Positions 25,536-34,800 of a stretch of DNA of 64,000 nt are shown here, piece by piece. The stretch comes from Hymenobacter montanus (GTDB lineage: Bacteria > Bacteroidota > Bacteroidia > Cytophagales > Hymenobacteraceae): positions 1 through 64,000 of the forward strand of contig NZ_JACXAD010000019.1 of NCBI RefSeq assembly GCF_014699115.1, in the 5' to 3' direction. The first letter of the stretch is position 1. Each line of letters starts with the position of its first letter. A program made the translations under genes and the position numbers. The notes beneath the pieces are model-generated. The model did no database searches and was not told where the DNA came from. It saw only the letters and a program-made list of their open reading frames with translations.

Positions 25536-26540
25536 ATGAAACAAAAGGGAAAAAAAGCAAACCTCCCAGTTGCTGCGGACTCGGTACCCGCGCTGACACT
25601 AGCTGACTTGTCTGGCCAAGTTGCGCCGGATGTGGCCCGCTACCTAGTGCGCGGCCTCGAAGGTGCCGACAACACACGCCTGGCCTACGCAACAGACTTA
25701 GCATCGTTTGAGGCGTACTGCTCCGAACTACAATTGGAGCCGTATCCGGCTTCCGTAGCGACGCTGGCCGGCTACGTTGCCTACTTGGCCGATAAGCCTC
25801 GCAAACTGGCCACCATTCACCGGCATCTGGCTGCCATTGCGAAGAAGCACCAGTTGATGGGGTTGCCGTCTGCCGTGGACGCGCCGGCGTTGAACGTGCT
25901 ACTTAAAGGCGTGGCTCGTGAACTCGGCAAGCGGCAAAAGCAAGCTCCCGCCTTCACGGTGGCACAGCTGAAGCAAGCCCTAAACACGCTGGACCTGGAG
26001 ACTGCCGCCGGCCTGCGCGACCGAGCTCTGTTGTTGATGGGCTTCGCCGGCGCATTCCGACGTTCAGAGCTGGTTGCCCTCGACTTGGAGCAAATCGAAA
26101 TGAATGACGCTGCGTTGGTCGTCCACCTGCGCAGCAGCAAAACCAACCAAGCGGGCGAGACCGAAGACAAAGCCTTGTTCTACGCGGCCACCCCCCGTTA
26201 CTGCCCCGTGCGGGCGTTCCTCGACTGGCAACGCGTGCTGGGCCGCTCGTCCGGACCAGTGTTTGTCTCGCTAGTACGCGGGCAGAAAGCAGGTGAAAGC
26301 AAGCCTTCTCAGAAGCGCCTCTCTGATGTGCGCGTGAATCGTTTAGTTAAGCAGCACTTGGGCGAGCAATATTCGGCCCACTCATTGCGCGCCTCCTTTA
26401 TCACTACGGCCAAGCTCAATGGGCAGTCCAACGAGTTCATCAAGAATCAGACGAAACAGAAGACAGACGCAATCATCAGCCGGTATACCCGACTTTCAGA
26501 TGTGGTGGCCTACAACGCAGCGCAATCGTTGGGATTATGA
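25536..26540 (+). CDS. Tyrosine recombinase / integrase
   Basis: 334 residues from ATG 25536 (a TTG at 25527 overlaps the previous stop). The N-terminal SAM-like core-binding domain includes NTRLAYATDLASFEAYC. The catalytic domain shows the first Arg in GFAGAFRRSEL, the HxxR box as HSLRASFITTAKLNG, and the nucleophile Tyr in ISRYTRLSD. Key residues look intact. It may resolve plasmid multimers or move a cassette; the perfect inverted repeat at 24613-24645 is a candidate core site. A second direct-repeat att site was not found by eye. Confidence 0.88.
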   Translation: MKQKGKKANLPVAADSVPALTLADLSGQVAPDVARYLVRGLEGADNTRLAYATDLASFEAYCSELQLEPYPASVATLAGYVAYLADKPRKLATIHRHLAAIAKKHQLMGLPSAVDAPALNVLLKGVARELGKRQKQAPAFTVAQLKQALNTLDLETAAGLRDRALLLMGFAGAFRRSELVALDLEQIEMNDAALVVHLRSSKTNQAGETEDKALFYAATPRYCPVRAFLDWQRVLGRSSGPVFVSLVRGQKAGESKPSQKRLSDVRVNRLVKQHLGEQYSAHSLRASFITTAKLNGQSNEFIKNQTKQKTDAIISRYTRLSDVVAYNAAQSLGL

Positions 26541-26553
26541 AAGTCCGTTCCGG

Positions 26554-27192
26554 CTAGTCAAGCGGTTGATAGCTCTGCTCTAGGAGAATCTCCATGGTTT
26601 GGCCATTCTTATACTTAATCTTGTACAAGCCAATGCCCTGCACATAATACTCGGTTGTATTTGCCCAGGCAACCAGAGTTTTGCCACCGTTACTGTAGCC
26701 CTGCTTGGCTACTTTGATTGCAGGGATTGTTTTGCCGCTGATAATAACAGAAGCTAACTCGGCCGTACACTTCTCTACATCCCCACTTGGTTGGGTAGTG
26801 GACCAGTAGGCTTTTTGACCGGGAACAGGCACCTTCAGCAGCGTTTGAGGCAATTTGTAGTACTTGTCAGTTTCTCCACCGAATGCATTTAGGGCTCTCT
26901 CCCGCGTCAGCTTCACTTCGTTATTGGTGAATTGAATGTACCGAGCCACCATAGACACCATTCTAGATTCCATCGTTTTCTTGCTCAGTACTTCATAACC
27001 GTTGTCATTTTTTGCATACACGATAACCGTAGCAAAAGCACTGGGCATTCCATCAGCACCAGGATGGTCGAACGTGCTTTGATTGACGGAATCAGCAGGA
27101 ATATAGAAGCTTTTGGCCGTGGTAGACTGGCTGTGAGCTGTGAGTGCGCTTAGGCCAACCGCAGCGGTGAGGATGAGCTTGTGAATGTGCAT
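26554..27192 (-). CDS. Secreted hypothetical protein
   Basis: 212 residues with a clear signal peptide (MHIHKLILTAAVGLSALTAHSQ, cleavage near residue 22). The mature part looks like a beta-rich periplasmic domain; no family recognised. It converges on the recombinase gene with a 13-base gap and has no obvious operon partner. Its lower GC content than the tra genes fits an accessory origin. Confidence 0.7.
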   Translation of the reverse strand: MHIHKLILTAAVGLSALTAHSQSTTAKSFYIPADSVNQSTFDHPGADGMPSAFATVIVYAKNDNGYEVLSKKTMESRMVSMVARYIQFTNNEVKLTRERALNAFGGETDKYYKLPQTLLKVPVPGQKAYWSTTQPSGDVEKCTAELASVIISGKTIPAIKVAKQGYSNGGKTLVAWANTTEYYVQGIGLYKIKYKNGQTMEILLEQSYQPLD

Positions 27193-27243
27193 GGAAAAAG
27201 GGGGCCGGTGCTAGAAAACGCTTAACCTCTTAACGACGAGCTA

Positions 27244-27762
27244 TTACGCCTCCTTGTGATTGGCTTCGGGGGCCAGGAAGAGCAGGTTTAGGGTGTAAAC
27301 AAGTGGTTCAACAGCAATACTCATGGCAATACCCCCAAAGCTGTGGTGCTCGGGATGCGCCTGCCGGTTGCGAATGCCCCGGACTGCGTGAAGCCGTTGT
27401 TTTAACTCGGCCGATTGAAGTTGAGTGCATAATTCATCGATAAGACGAGCCAAAGGTCTGTTCTTGGAGTCATTCTGGCCTTCGGCAATGGGAATACCTT
27501 TTTGCTGACACCGCAGCTTCACGGCCATTTCCACCATGCTCGTCAGCTTTTTAATGGCTTCGTCATACATTGGGTAGTGATACCAGGCCAGCGCCATTAG
27601 GTGCTCTACGGTACGGTAAGATTTCACTACATCTTCATGCACTTCGGGATGAAATTGAGCGGGGGCAACCATGTGCGCGACATAGCTTTCGCGGGTGTCA
27701 AAGCCTAATAGTCGCCAAGTGGAGTCTGGCTCGTACCAATCGCCGGCAGTAGGCTGGTTCAT
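27244..27762 (-). CDS. HEPN-like protein coupled to a TIR gene
   Basis: 172 residues from ATG 27762. Mostly helical. The C-terminal part carries RNRQAH at residues 131-136, matching the Rx4-6H catalytic motif of HEPN ribonucleases, preceded by helices (LKQRLHAVRGI) as in that fold. HEPN proteins are frequent toxin effectors in abortive infection. Its start overlaps the stop of the TIR gene (ATGA), so the two are translationally coupled and probably made in fixed ratio. The HEPN assignment rests on the motif and helical context and would need structural confirmation. Confidence 0.65.
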   Translation of the reverse strand: MNQPTAGDWYEPDSTWRLLGFDTRESYVAHMVAPAQFHPEVHEDVVKSYRTVEHLMALAWYHYPMYDEAIKKLTSMVEMAVKLRCQQKGIPIAEGQNDSKNRPLARLIDELCTQLQSAELKQRLHAVRGIRNRQAHPEHHSFGGIAMSIAVEPLVYTLNLLFLAPEANHKEA

Positions 27763-28538
27763 GAGCGCGGGGTTAGGGTGTCGCGTATCTGCATGACCAA
27801 GTTCACGCATAGCTCCTCCTTATCGGCCTCGTCCATCTTAATGAATGGGCGACTGGGTGCGTTAACACCTTGGTATTTCATGATGTCCGGGTACTCATCT
27901 AGAATACAAGGCTTGAGAACGATGAAGAGGATAATAGCCCCATCCTTTCGAGCGGCTTCCAGCAACGGCGGAATTTCCTTCTTGAGGATGAAGTCAGAGT
28001 TGAAGAAGTCAGCGCTGAGCAGTAGCAGGGCCACTTTAGCTTTGCTGATGGCTTGCTTGATTTCGTGCTCCCATTCCTGGCCGGGCTTAATTTTTTTATC
28101 GTCCCAGAAATCGATGCGGTTCTCCAACGGCCGGAAGTGCCGACGAATGTAATCCAGGTGGGCGCGGTCTTGGTGGCTATAACTAATGAAGACCGAGCTG
28201 CGCTCCGGGTTAGCTATTTCGCTGGGATGAATGACCATGGGTAGGGCTGCCACTTCCTGTTTAAGGAAAAACAACACTTTGGCCAGCATGACTTCCCGGT
28301 CGCATGGCTTGCCCTCCCGGTGACGCGTGCACTGCTCAACGTGTTTATTGAGCACCTCTTGGATGCGTTGGGTTACCTCATCCAAGAATACGGCTTTGTG
28401 AGCAGCAGAATAGAACTTCTCTAACTCCTGCTTCACGTATTCAATGAACTCGTTGTGCCCGTCGTAATCGTCTTGGTAAGCGCCCCAGCGATACGCACAA
28501 CGCCCTGCTTCAGAGCGAATCAGTTGCTCGTCGTCCAT
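27759..28538 (-). CDS. TIR-domain protein
   Basis: 259 residues. The C-terminal part is a TIR domain: SVFISYSHQD at residues 115-124, the box DKKIKPGQEWEHEI near 147-160, ALLLLSADFFNSDFI near 170-184 and a candidate catalytic Glu188 in KKEIPPLLE. Bacterial TIR domains commonly cleave NAD+ or make nucleotide signals during phage defence. The N-terminal 110 residues are helical, with a Cys/His-containing stretch (CTRHREGKPC), and probably sense or oligomerise. It is the first gene of a coupled pair with the HEPN-like gene. The YodC-like gene lies 8 bases upstream on the same strand. Confidence 0.85.
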   Translation of the reverse strand: MDDEQLIRSEAGRCAYRWGAYQDDYDGHNEFIEYVKQELEKFYSAAHKAVFLDEVTQRIQEVLNKHVEQCTRHREGKPCDREVMLAKVLFFLKQEVAALPMVIHPSEIANPERSSVFISYSHQDRAHLDYIRRHFRPLENRIDFWDDKKIKPGQEWEHEIKQAISKAKVALLLLSADFFNSDFILKKEIPPLLEAARKDGAIILFIVLKPCILDEYPDIMKYQGVNAPSRPFIKMDEADKEELCVNLVMQIRDTLTPRS

Positions 28539-28546
28539 GCTTGGTT

Positions 28547-28759
28547 TTAGTAAGAGTGTCTGCTGGGTGGCCGGATAGGCACAATGGTCGATGAGCCAGT
28601 GCGTGGCTTGTTTTTGATAAGGGTAGCAGCTGGAAAGCGCTGTTTGTTCTGCTGGCTCTTATCGAACCAGATGCATACTACTTCATCGCCTTCTACCTCG
28701 GCAACCGTCATCACGGGGCTACCTGACTTTAACTTAACGGTATCACCAACAGCAAACAT
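28547..28759 (-). CDS. YodC-family (DUF2158) small protein
   Basis: 70 residues from ATG 28759 (other in-frame starts at 28765 and 28783). The N-terminus, FAVGDTVKLKSGSPVMTV then VVCIWFD, matches the DUF2158/YodC family, small beta-barrel (SH3-like) proteins of unknown role. The Arg/Pro/Ser-rich tail is longer than usual. It precedes the TIR gene by 8 bases on the same strand and may be the first gene of that operon. Confidence 0.7.
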   Translation of the reverse strand: MFAVGDTVKLKSGSPVMTVAEVEGDEVVCIWFDKSQQNKQRFPAATLIKNKPRTGSSTIVPIRPPSRHSY

Positions 28760-29029
28760 TGTCATAGAAAGAAGCAAATACATTCACGTTCAATCAATTG
28801 CAATTGAATATTTTCACCTACTATACTTGAATAGATGAACAGCATAGAGTTGAGCGTGTAGAAAGACAACATATGCACATACGTCGCAACACCAAATCTA
28901 AGCTTTAGGCGCTTTTTGAAGGGTAGGTTCATTAGCTTCGTTCATTACTCAGCCGCGTCAGTTGCTCTCAATGGGCTTAGAGGCATCGTACTGACGAGAC
29001 TATCTGCGGCTAAAAACAATGACTTTCCA

Positions 29030-29851
29030 ATGAACTTTTCAGACTGGACAGAACCGAAATTTAAGCAAATACAGCTAACCTTTCGCAATGGGTCCTACGT
29101 GGTGCCTCCAGGCTGTCGTAAAGAAATACTGACCCACCCATCGGGCGATGGCCGGGTGGTGGAGGTAGCTCTCTTTCAAGAGCACCGCTACGCTTTCTAT
29201 TACTGGCTTAACTGGACTCGAGAATCGAAGCAAGTGGCTCCGCCCTGTCTGGTCAGCTTAGACTGGCACCAAGACTTAGGTTACCCTGGAGACATTGAAC
29301 AGGAGTGGCTCGACAAACTGGACCAAACCGACAATGCTGCTGTAGCTGGGTTCTGCTGGGCTAGCCTGCCCGGCAACAATGACGGCCAAATTATGGCGGC
29401 GGCTTATCTAAATCTAATTGGCAATGTCTATGTTCACTGCCGGGATGGCAATGGCGACGACTGGGATGATGAGCACTTTGAGGACAAGTTTGGCAACTCC
29501 CACATAGTCCGTAAATTCAAAACCCCACAGCAACTGGAAGCTGCCCTGTTTGCTTCTAATGAGCAGGCAGTCTACTTCGACATTGACCTGGATTTCTTCA
29601 CATACCGAAACCATTTTAGTGAGGGTGGGAACAGCTTCACCTATATGCCCAAAGCCAAAATCGTTAAGCTTTTGGCAGCAGACGCCCCACTTATCCAGTG
29701 GATTTTCAGCCGCTTGGCTGGCTTCACCATTGCCACGGAACCGGAATTTTGCGGAGGAATTTCAAAGTCCAATAAGCTACTTGATATCCTGAATAAATTA
29801 TACTTCACTCCAGACCTGTTTCATGACGAGTGCGAGTGGAAACACCTATAG
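29030..29851 (+). CDS. UPF0489-like hydrolase-fold protein
   Basis: 273 residues from ATG 29030 (the frame is open from 28916 but that part has poor composition). The motif YFDIDLDFFTY and the earlier LVSLDWHQDLGYP place it near the UPF0489 family, which has an arginase-like fold; the Asp and His residues would bind metal. Function is unknown. It lies between the TIR locus and the BREX operon, with about 105 bases to the next gene. It may be an accessory of BREX or an independent gene. Confidence 0.6.
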   Translation: MNFSDWTEPKFKQIQLTFRNGSYVVPPGCRKEILTHPSGDGRVVEVALFQEHRYAFYYWLNWTRESKQVAPPCLVSLDWHQDLGYPGDIEQEWLDKLDQTDNAAVAGFCWASLPGNNDGQIMAAAYLNLIGNVYVHCRDGNGDDWDDEHFEDKFGNSHIVRKFKTPQQLEAALFASNEQAVYFDIDLDFFTYRNHFSEGGNSFTYMPKAKIVKLLAADAPLIQWIFSRLAGFTIATEPEFCGGISKSNKLLDILNKLYFTPDLFHDECEWKHL

Positions 29852-29956
29852 CATCGTCAGACATGCTAGGGACACAAGAAGATAAGGTCAGAGCGAAAAT
29901 AAACGGGTGCAAAAGTGGATTTAGGCCGTTACCTTCGGCTTTCCTCTTTACATGCC

Positions 29957-30445
29957 ATGACGTTTGCCGAATTAGTTGAGCAATTTTTACTACTGCGTTT
30001 ACAGGTAGCTTATGCCGGTGAGACCAGTGCACCCGCCTGGTGGCCCACTAGCTGCCTGACCGCCGACGCCGCATTGGATTTCAAGCACTTGTTCGCTGAC
30101 GCAGCGCCGGCGGTAGCCTGGCAGCTTAGCAGTCAGGCCGCCTGCCAGGCCCACGACAAGTGGCTGTCCGGCATGGACTACCATTTGTTTCGTTTGCCTG
30201 AAGGGCTTGAAGAAGCCATTTACCATACGGGCTTGCAACTGCCGGTAGCGCATGCCCAACAGTGGCTGGAAGAAAAAGAGGCCTTGTGGACTGCCACGAA
30301 AAGCGCTGACCCTGCCTCGGGTCCCCAGCGCCTGGGCAGCAGTGCCGATTTGCTTTCTGGGGCAGCCCTGCCCGCCTTACGGGCCTGCTACGGAGCAGCC
30401 TTTCAAGGGGGTGTACAAGTTTTCCCTTATTTTACCACGGTATAG
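29957..30445 (+). CDS. First gene of the BREX operon, unrecognised (BrxE position)
   Basis: 163 residues from ATG 29957. Helical, rich in Ala, Leu, Gln and Trp, no catalytic motif seen. It ends 4 bases before brxA, so it is almost certainly in the BREX operon. In some BREX types a small brxE gene holds this place, and size and composition would fit, but I cannot identify it by motif. The rest of the operon looks like type 1, so a brxE-like leader would be unusual. Confidence 0.6.
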   Translation: MTFAELVEQFLLLRLQVAYAGETSAPAWWPTSCLTADAALDFKHLFADAAPAVAWQLSSQAACQAHDKWLSGMDYHLFRLPEGLEEAIYHTGLQLPVAHAQQWLEEKEALWTATKSADPASGPQRLGSSADLLSGAALPALRACYGAAFQGGVQVFPYFTTV

Positions 30446-30449
30446 GTAG

Positions 30450-31259
30450 ATGAGTAAGGACCTGTTATTTACTGCCGCTCTTAACAAAGGGCAAGCTCTT
30501 TTGCCCGAAATGCACCAGTTGGCTCAACACTGGCATCCTGGTGTTACAGCCCGTGAACTGACACAAGAGGCCTTGTCCACAGGCTATCTGGGCCGAGCCA
30601 CCGAAGCTCGTATCCGCGACGTTGTAGCCGTGTTTAGCCGCCGTTTCCTACGTGGTCAACCGCAGCCGGCGGAGTACCTGCACGAGCTGGCGCAGCACCT
30701 GCCGGCAACCGGTTTATTCGCCGAAGTATGTTTGCTGCATACCGCCGTCGCACACCCCGAGCTACTGGTTTTCTTACAAGAAGTCTATTGGCCCGCTCAC
30801 TTCGCTGGTCGGCATAACTTACCGAAGGAAGCAGCACAGGACTTTCTGCATGAAGCTCAAAAAATGGGACGTACCGGCAGCAGCTGGTCCGAGGGCTTAA
30901 CCAAGCGCACTGCTCGGCGCCTTACGGGTACGCTGACTGAGTTTGGTTTGCTCGGCGCACCTGACCGCCAGGGTCTCCGCCCTATGCGCCCATTCCAGCC
31001 CCACCCAGAAACGGTGGTGTACCTAGCCTATTGGCTGCGCGAGCTCAACCTGGATGTGCCGTCCCTGCTGGCTCACCCCCTATGGCAGGTGCTGGGCTTA
31101 CGAGCTAACGACGTGCTCCCGGCCTTGCGTCGCTTGGCATTACACAACTGGCTGACCGTGCTTACGGCCGGCGACTTGCTTCGCCTCGAATGGAATTATC
31201 CTTCTACAACTGCGCTCCTGCATGACCTCACTCAACGAAGCATTCACGCAGTTGCTTGA
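30450..31259 (+). CDS. brxA: BREX protein BrxA (DUF1819)
   Basis: 269 residues. The N-terminus (LLFTAALNKGQALLPEMHQLAQ, then ATEARIRDVVAVFSRRFL) follows the DUF1819 pattern of BrxA, a small NusB-like, DNA-binding component needed for defence in several BREX systems. It overlaps brxB by 38 bases. The gene order brxA, brxB, brxC, pglX, pglZ, brxL supports the call more than any single motif. Confidence 0.85.
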   Translation: MSKDLLFTAALNKGQALLPEMHQLAQHWHPGVTARELTQEALSTGYLGRATEARIRDVVAVFSRRFLRGQPQPAEYLHELAQHLPATGLFAEVCLLHTAVAHPELLVFLQEVYWPAHFAGRHNLPKEAAQDFLHEAQKMGRTGSSWSEGLTKRTARRLTGTLTEFGLLGAPDRQGLRPMRPFQPHPETVVYLAYWLRELNLDVPSLLAHPLWQVLGLRANDVLPALRRLALHNWLTVLTAGDLLRLEWNYPSTTALLHDLTQRSIHAVA

Positions 31260-31818
31260 TGCGCTGAATACGCGCTACCAAACCATCAATCCAACCGGAG
31301 CAGCGCAGTTTTATTACCTGGTATTTCCGCCTGAACAGGCGCTGGAAGTGAAGCGTCAACTGCACAAGTGGAAGAAGCGCTTGAACGACCAAAGCTATAA
31401 AACGCGGGAGTACAGCTTTGCCAAAGAACTACCGGGCCTGGCCGAGAAACACCCACTAGTATCACGGTCATTGCAGTTGGAGGCGACAAAGCCTGCCTCC
31501 TCGGCCGAAAAGTTTGCAGCTAGCCCTAAGCTTCTGCACCAACTCACCGGGGCGGCAGGAGAAAAGCTGGCAGCCGACATTACTTCCCGATTCAGCGGAA
31601 CAAGCGACAAGACAGTGCTGCTGCTCACTGACCTGGAAGCCTTGCACCCTGCTGTGCGCATCGGCACAATCGAGAACCAACTCACCCAGACCTTGAAAGG
31701 TCCGGTTATCGTGTTTTATCCCGGCCAGCGCACGGCCAAATATGCCCTGAAGTTTTTGGGCTTTTATCCCGAAGACGGCAACTACCGCTCCACCCATTTT
31801 GAGGCCACTACCGCATGA
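31222..31818 (+). CDS. brxB: BREX protein BrxB (DUF1788)
   Basis: 198 residues. Matches the DUF1788 layout: an N-terminal helix, then FYYLVFPPEQALEVKRQLHKW, VLLLTDLEALHPAVRI and PVIVFYPGQR near the end. BrxB is required for BREX activity and bridges other components. Its stop overlaps the brxC start (ATGA), so translation is coupled. Confidence 0.88.
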   Translation: MTSLNEAFTQLLDALNTRYQTINPTGAAQFYYLVFPPEQALEVKRQLHKWKKRLNDQSYKTREYSFAKELPGLAEKHPLVSRSLQLEATKPASSAEKFAASPKLLHQLTGAAGEKLAADITSRFSGTSDKTVLLLTDLEALHPAVRIGTIENQLTQTLKGPVIVFYPGQRTAKYALKFLGFYPEDGNYRSTHFEATTA

Positions 31819-34800
31819 GCATTCGTACCCTGTTTAACCTGGAAATAGAGCGCCCCATTGAGCCAGTCGTAAACTATGGCACCAATGCGAAGCGCGAGGA
31901 GGCGCTCCTAACGGAAGTTAAAGAGTATGTTACCACTGCCCATATCGAAGAGCGGATTGAGAAGCTACTCGAAGCAGTGGAAGATGGAGCCAACGGCAAC
32001 CCCAATACCGAAGTGGGCATTTGGGTATCAGGCTTCTATGGCTCGGGTAAAAGCTCGTTTACAAAGTATCTGGGCATGGCCCTGGATACCAACCGGCTAC
32101 TAGCAGGCCGGCCGTTTCGGGAGCAACTAGCCGACCGCCTCACTCCCACGCTGCGCCAGCGCCTGCTTACGCTCACTCAACGTCACCCGGCCGCGGTGGT
32201 GATGCTGGACTTGGCCTCGGAAGCCAGCGGAGGCATGCGCCTCGTGCACGAAGAACTATACCGTAAGGTGCTGCAATGGGCGGGCTTTTCAACCGAAGCC
32301 CGTACCCGCGACCTGGAGCTGCGGCTATTGCGCGACGGTAAGCTTGATGCTTTTAAAAAGCGGGTTCCTGAGTTGCCGGACGCTGCTGGCCTGAGTTGGG
32401 AGGAAGTACGCGACGACCCCTACTCCGGTATCTACGTGGCTTCCCAACTGGCCCATGAATTCTACCCAGCCCGGTTTCCTACGCCCGATACGCTGGCCAA
32501 CATGGCCGAACTGCAGATAGAGCGCGGCCTGGACGAGGACGTGGCCACTATGCTCACGCTGGTGCGCCAGAAGACCGGCTATCAGAATGTAATTTTCGTC
32601 ATTGACGAAGTAGGTCAGTATGTTGCGCCCGTTGACGACCGAATTACCATGCTGCAAGGCTTGGCGGAATCACTGAAGCGCCAAGGTCATGCCCTACTAA
32701 TTGTGACCGCCCAGCAAACGCTGACCAACGACAACCCCGACGCGGCGCTGAACTCGGCCAAGCTAACCAAGTTGTTGGCCCGGTTTCCGATGCAGCTCGA
32801 ATTAAAGTCCGGCGACATCAGCCATATTATAACCGAGCGCCTACTGAAGAAAAGCGCAGCTGGTACCACGGCCCTGCACCAGCTTTTCGAGCAAGTGGGG
32901 CAGAGCCTGAACCACGCTACCCGCTTGCAAGATGTGAGTGTATTGCGACTGCCAGAGTTCAGCCGCGACCGGTTTGTGGACCTCTATCCCTTCCTGCCAC
33001 AACACTTCGAGCTGATGCTGCGCCTATTAAGCCGGCTGGCCACGAAGCACGGTGGACTGGGGCTGCGCTCCGCCCTGAAACTGACGCAGGACATGCTCCT
33101 CGACGAAACCAAAGGGACGGCCGTGGCCGATGCCGAACCTGGCCGCCTCATTACGCTGGCCGACTTCTACCGCGTGCTCACGTTGGAAATAGGCCGCTCG
33201 CTGGCTTACCTCACTGCTGCCGTTGATAAGGCCCGGCAAGTGTTTGGTGCCGACTCTCTAGCCGCTGAAGCCGCTTCGGCCGTGGCTGTGCTGCAAATCA
33301 TTGAGGAAGTAGTGCCCGTCACGTTTGTTAACGTGGCCGCACTGCTCCAGCCTGATGCCCGCCAGCTGCGCACTCCCGCCCAAGTGAAGCAGGCCCTGGA
33401 AGAGTTGATTGCCCATGAGGCGCTGCCCTTTGCCCTGCTCAATGACCAGGTGCGCATCTTGAGCGAAGAAGTAAAGGAGCTGGAGACCGAACGCAACAAG
33501 CTGCAGCCCCTCACCGGCGACCGGCTGCGGCTGGAGCATGAGGTACTGAAAGAATTGCTACCCGACACCTCCCGCCGCACCACGCTGGGCGGCAACCGGG
33601 CCGTTACGGCGGGGCTGTTTTGGTATCCGGGGGCTGACGTCTTTTCGCAAGTTGCGGCCGGGGCTGACCCCATTCAGGTAGTAGTGACGCTGCTTGACCC
33701 CGGTGAGTACCAAGCGCAGGTGAGTCAGCTGGCCCTGCGCTCGACCGACCCTCAGGAACACAATCGCCTCTACGCGTGCGGGCAGCTGCCCGCGGGCTGG
33801 AATGACCAAGTCCGTGACCTGTACCGGGCTGGTGAAATCGTACGGTTGAACCAGCACTCGGCCCGCCCCGGCGACGAGGCCCAGTACGTGCGCAGCCAGC
33901 AGGAGCTGACGCGCCGGCTGTTACGCGAGCTTGGCCAAAAGGTGCGTCAGAGCCTGGAAAACGGCTCATTCATCTTCCGTGGCTCACAGACAGCCGCTCG
34001 CACTGAGGCCAGCACCTTGCCGGGGGCACTGGGCAAACGCCTGAAGGAAGTAGCTGAGCTGACGTATGAAAAGTATAGTCTCGCCGGCCAGCCTGCCACC
34101 ACTGAGGCAGCGGTACAATTCCTGCAAGCCAAGGACCTTACCACGCTACCAACGCAGTTTGACCCGCTGGGCTTGGCTGATACAAACGGGGCGGTGCGGG
34201 CCGACCACGCCGCTCTAATGGCGGTGCTCGACTACCTCCGCCGCCACCTGCGTGCGGAGGGACGCTCACTACTGGACCATTTTGCCGCGCCGCCCTACGG
34301 CTGGTCTAAAGATGCCATTCGTTACCTGGTAGCGGCTCTACTGCGCGATGGACGTGTGAAGCTCTTCACCAGCGGACAGCCGGTAAGTGGTACCAGTCCC
34401 GAGGCCCGCACCGCTATTGGCAATACCAACGGCTTTAACCGAATTAGCCTGGGCATTGCCGACGGGGTGCCTTCGGCAGAGCTGCGCAACATGGCGGCTC
34501 ACCGCCTGGAAAATCTAACCGGCGATACGGTATCGCCCACTTTGAATGGCATTGGCCGGGCCGCTCGCGAATTTTTCCCTAGCAAGCTTACGGAGCTGGC
34601 TGGTCTGCCGAGTCGCCTGCGCGCCGTGCAGGTGCCCGGCCCTGACCGCGCGGAGCATGTGCTGAATCAACTTCGGGGACTACTAGCCGGCGACGATGCT
34701 GGCATTATTATTAGCCTCGGTGACCCCGACAACCAACTGGTATCTGACCTAAGCTGGGCCGACAACCTCGGTCGGCAATTAGAAGGTGGGCTGGAAAATA

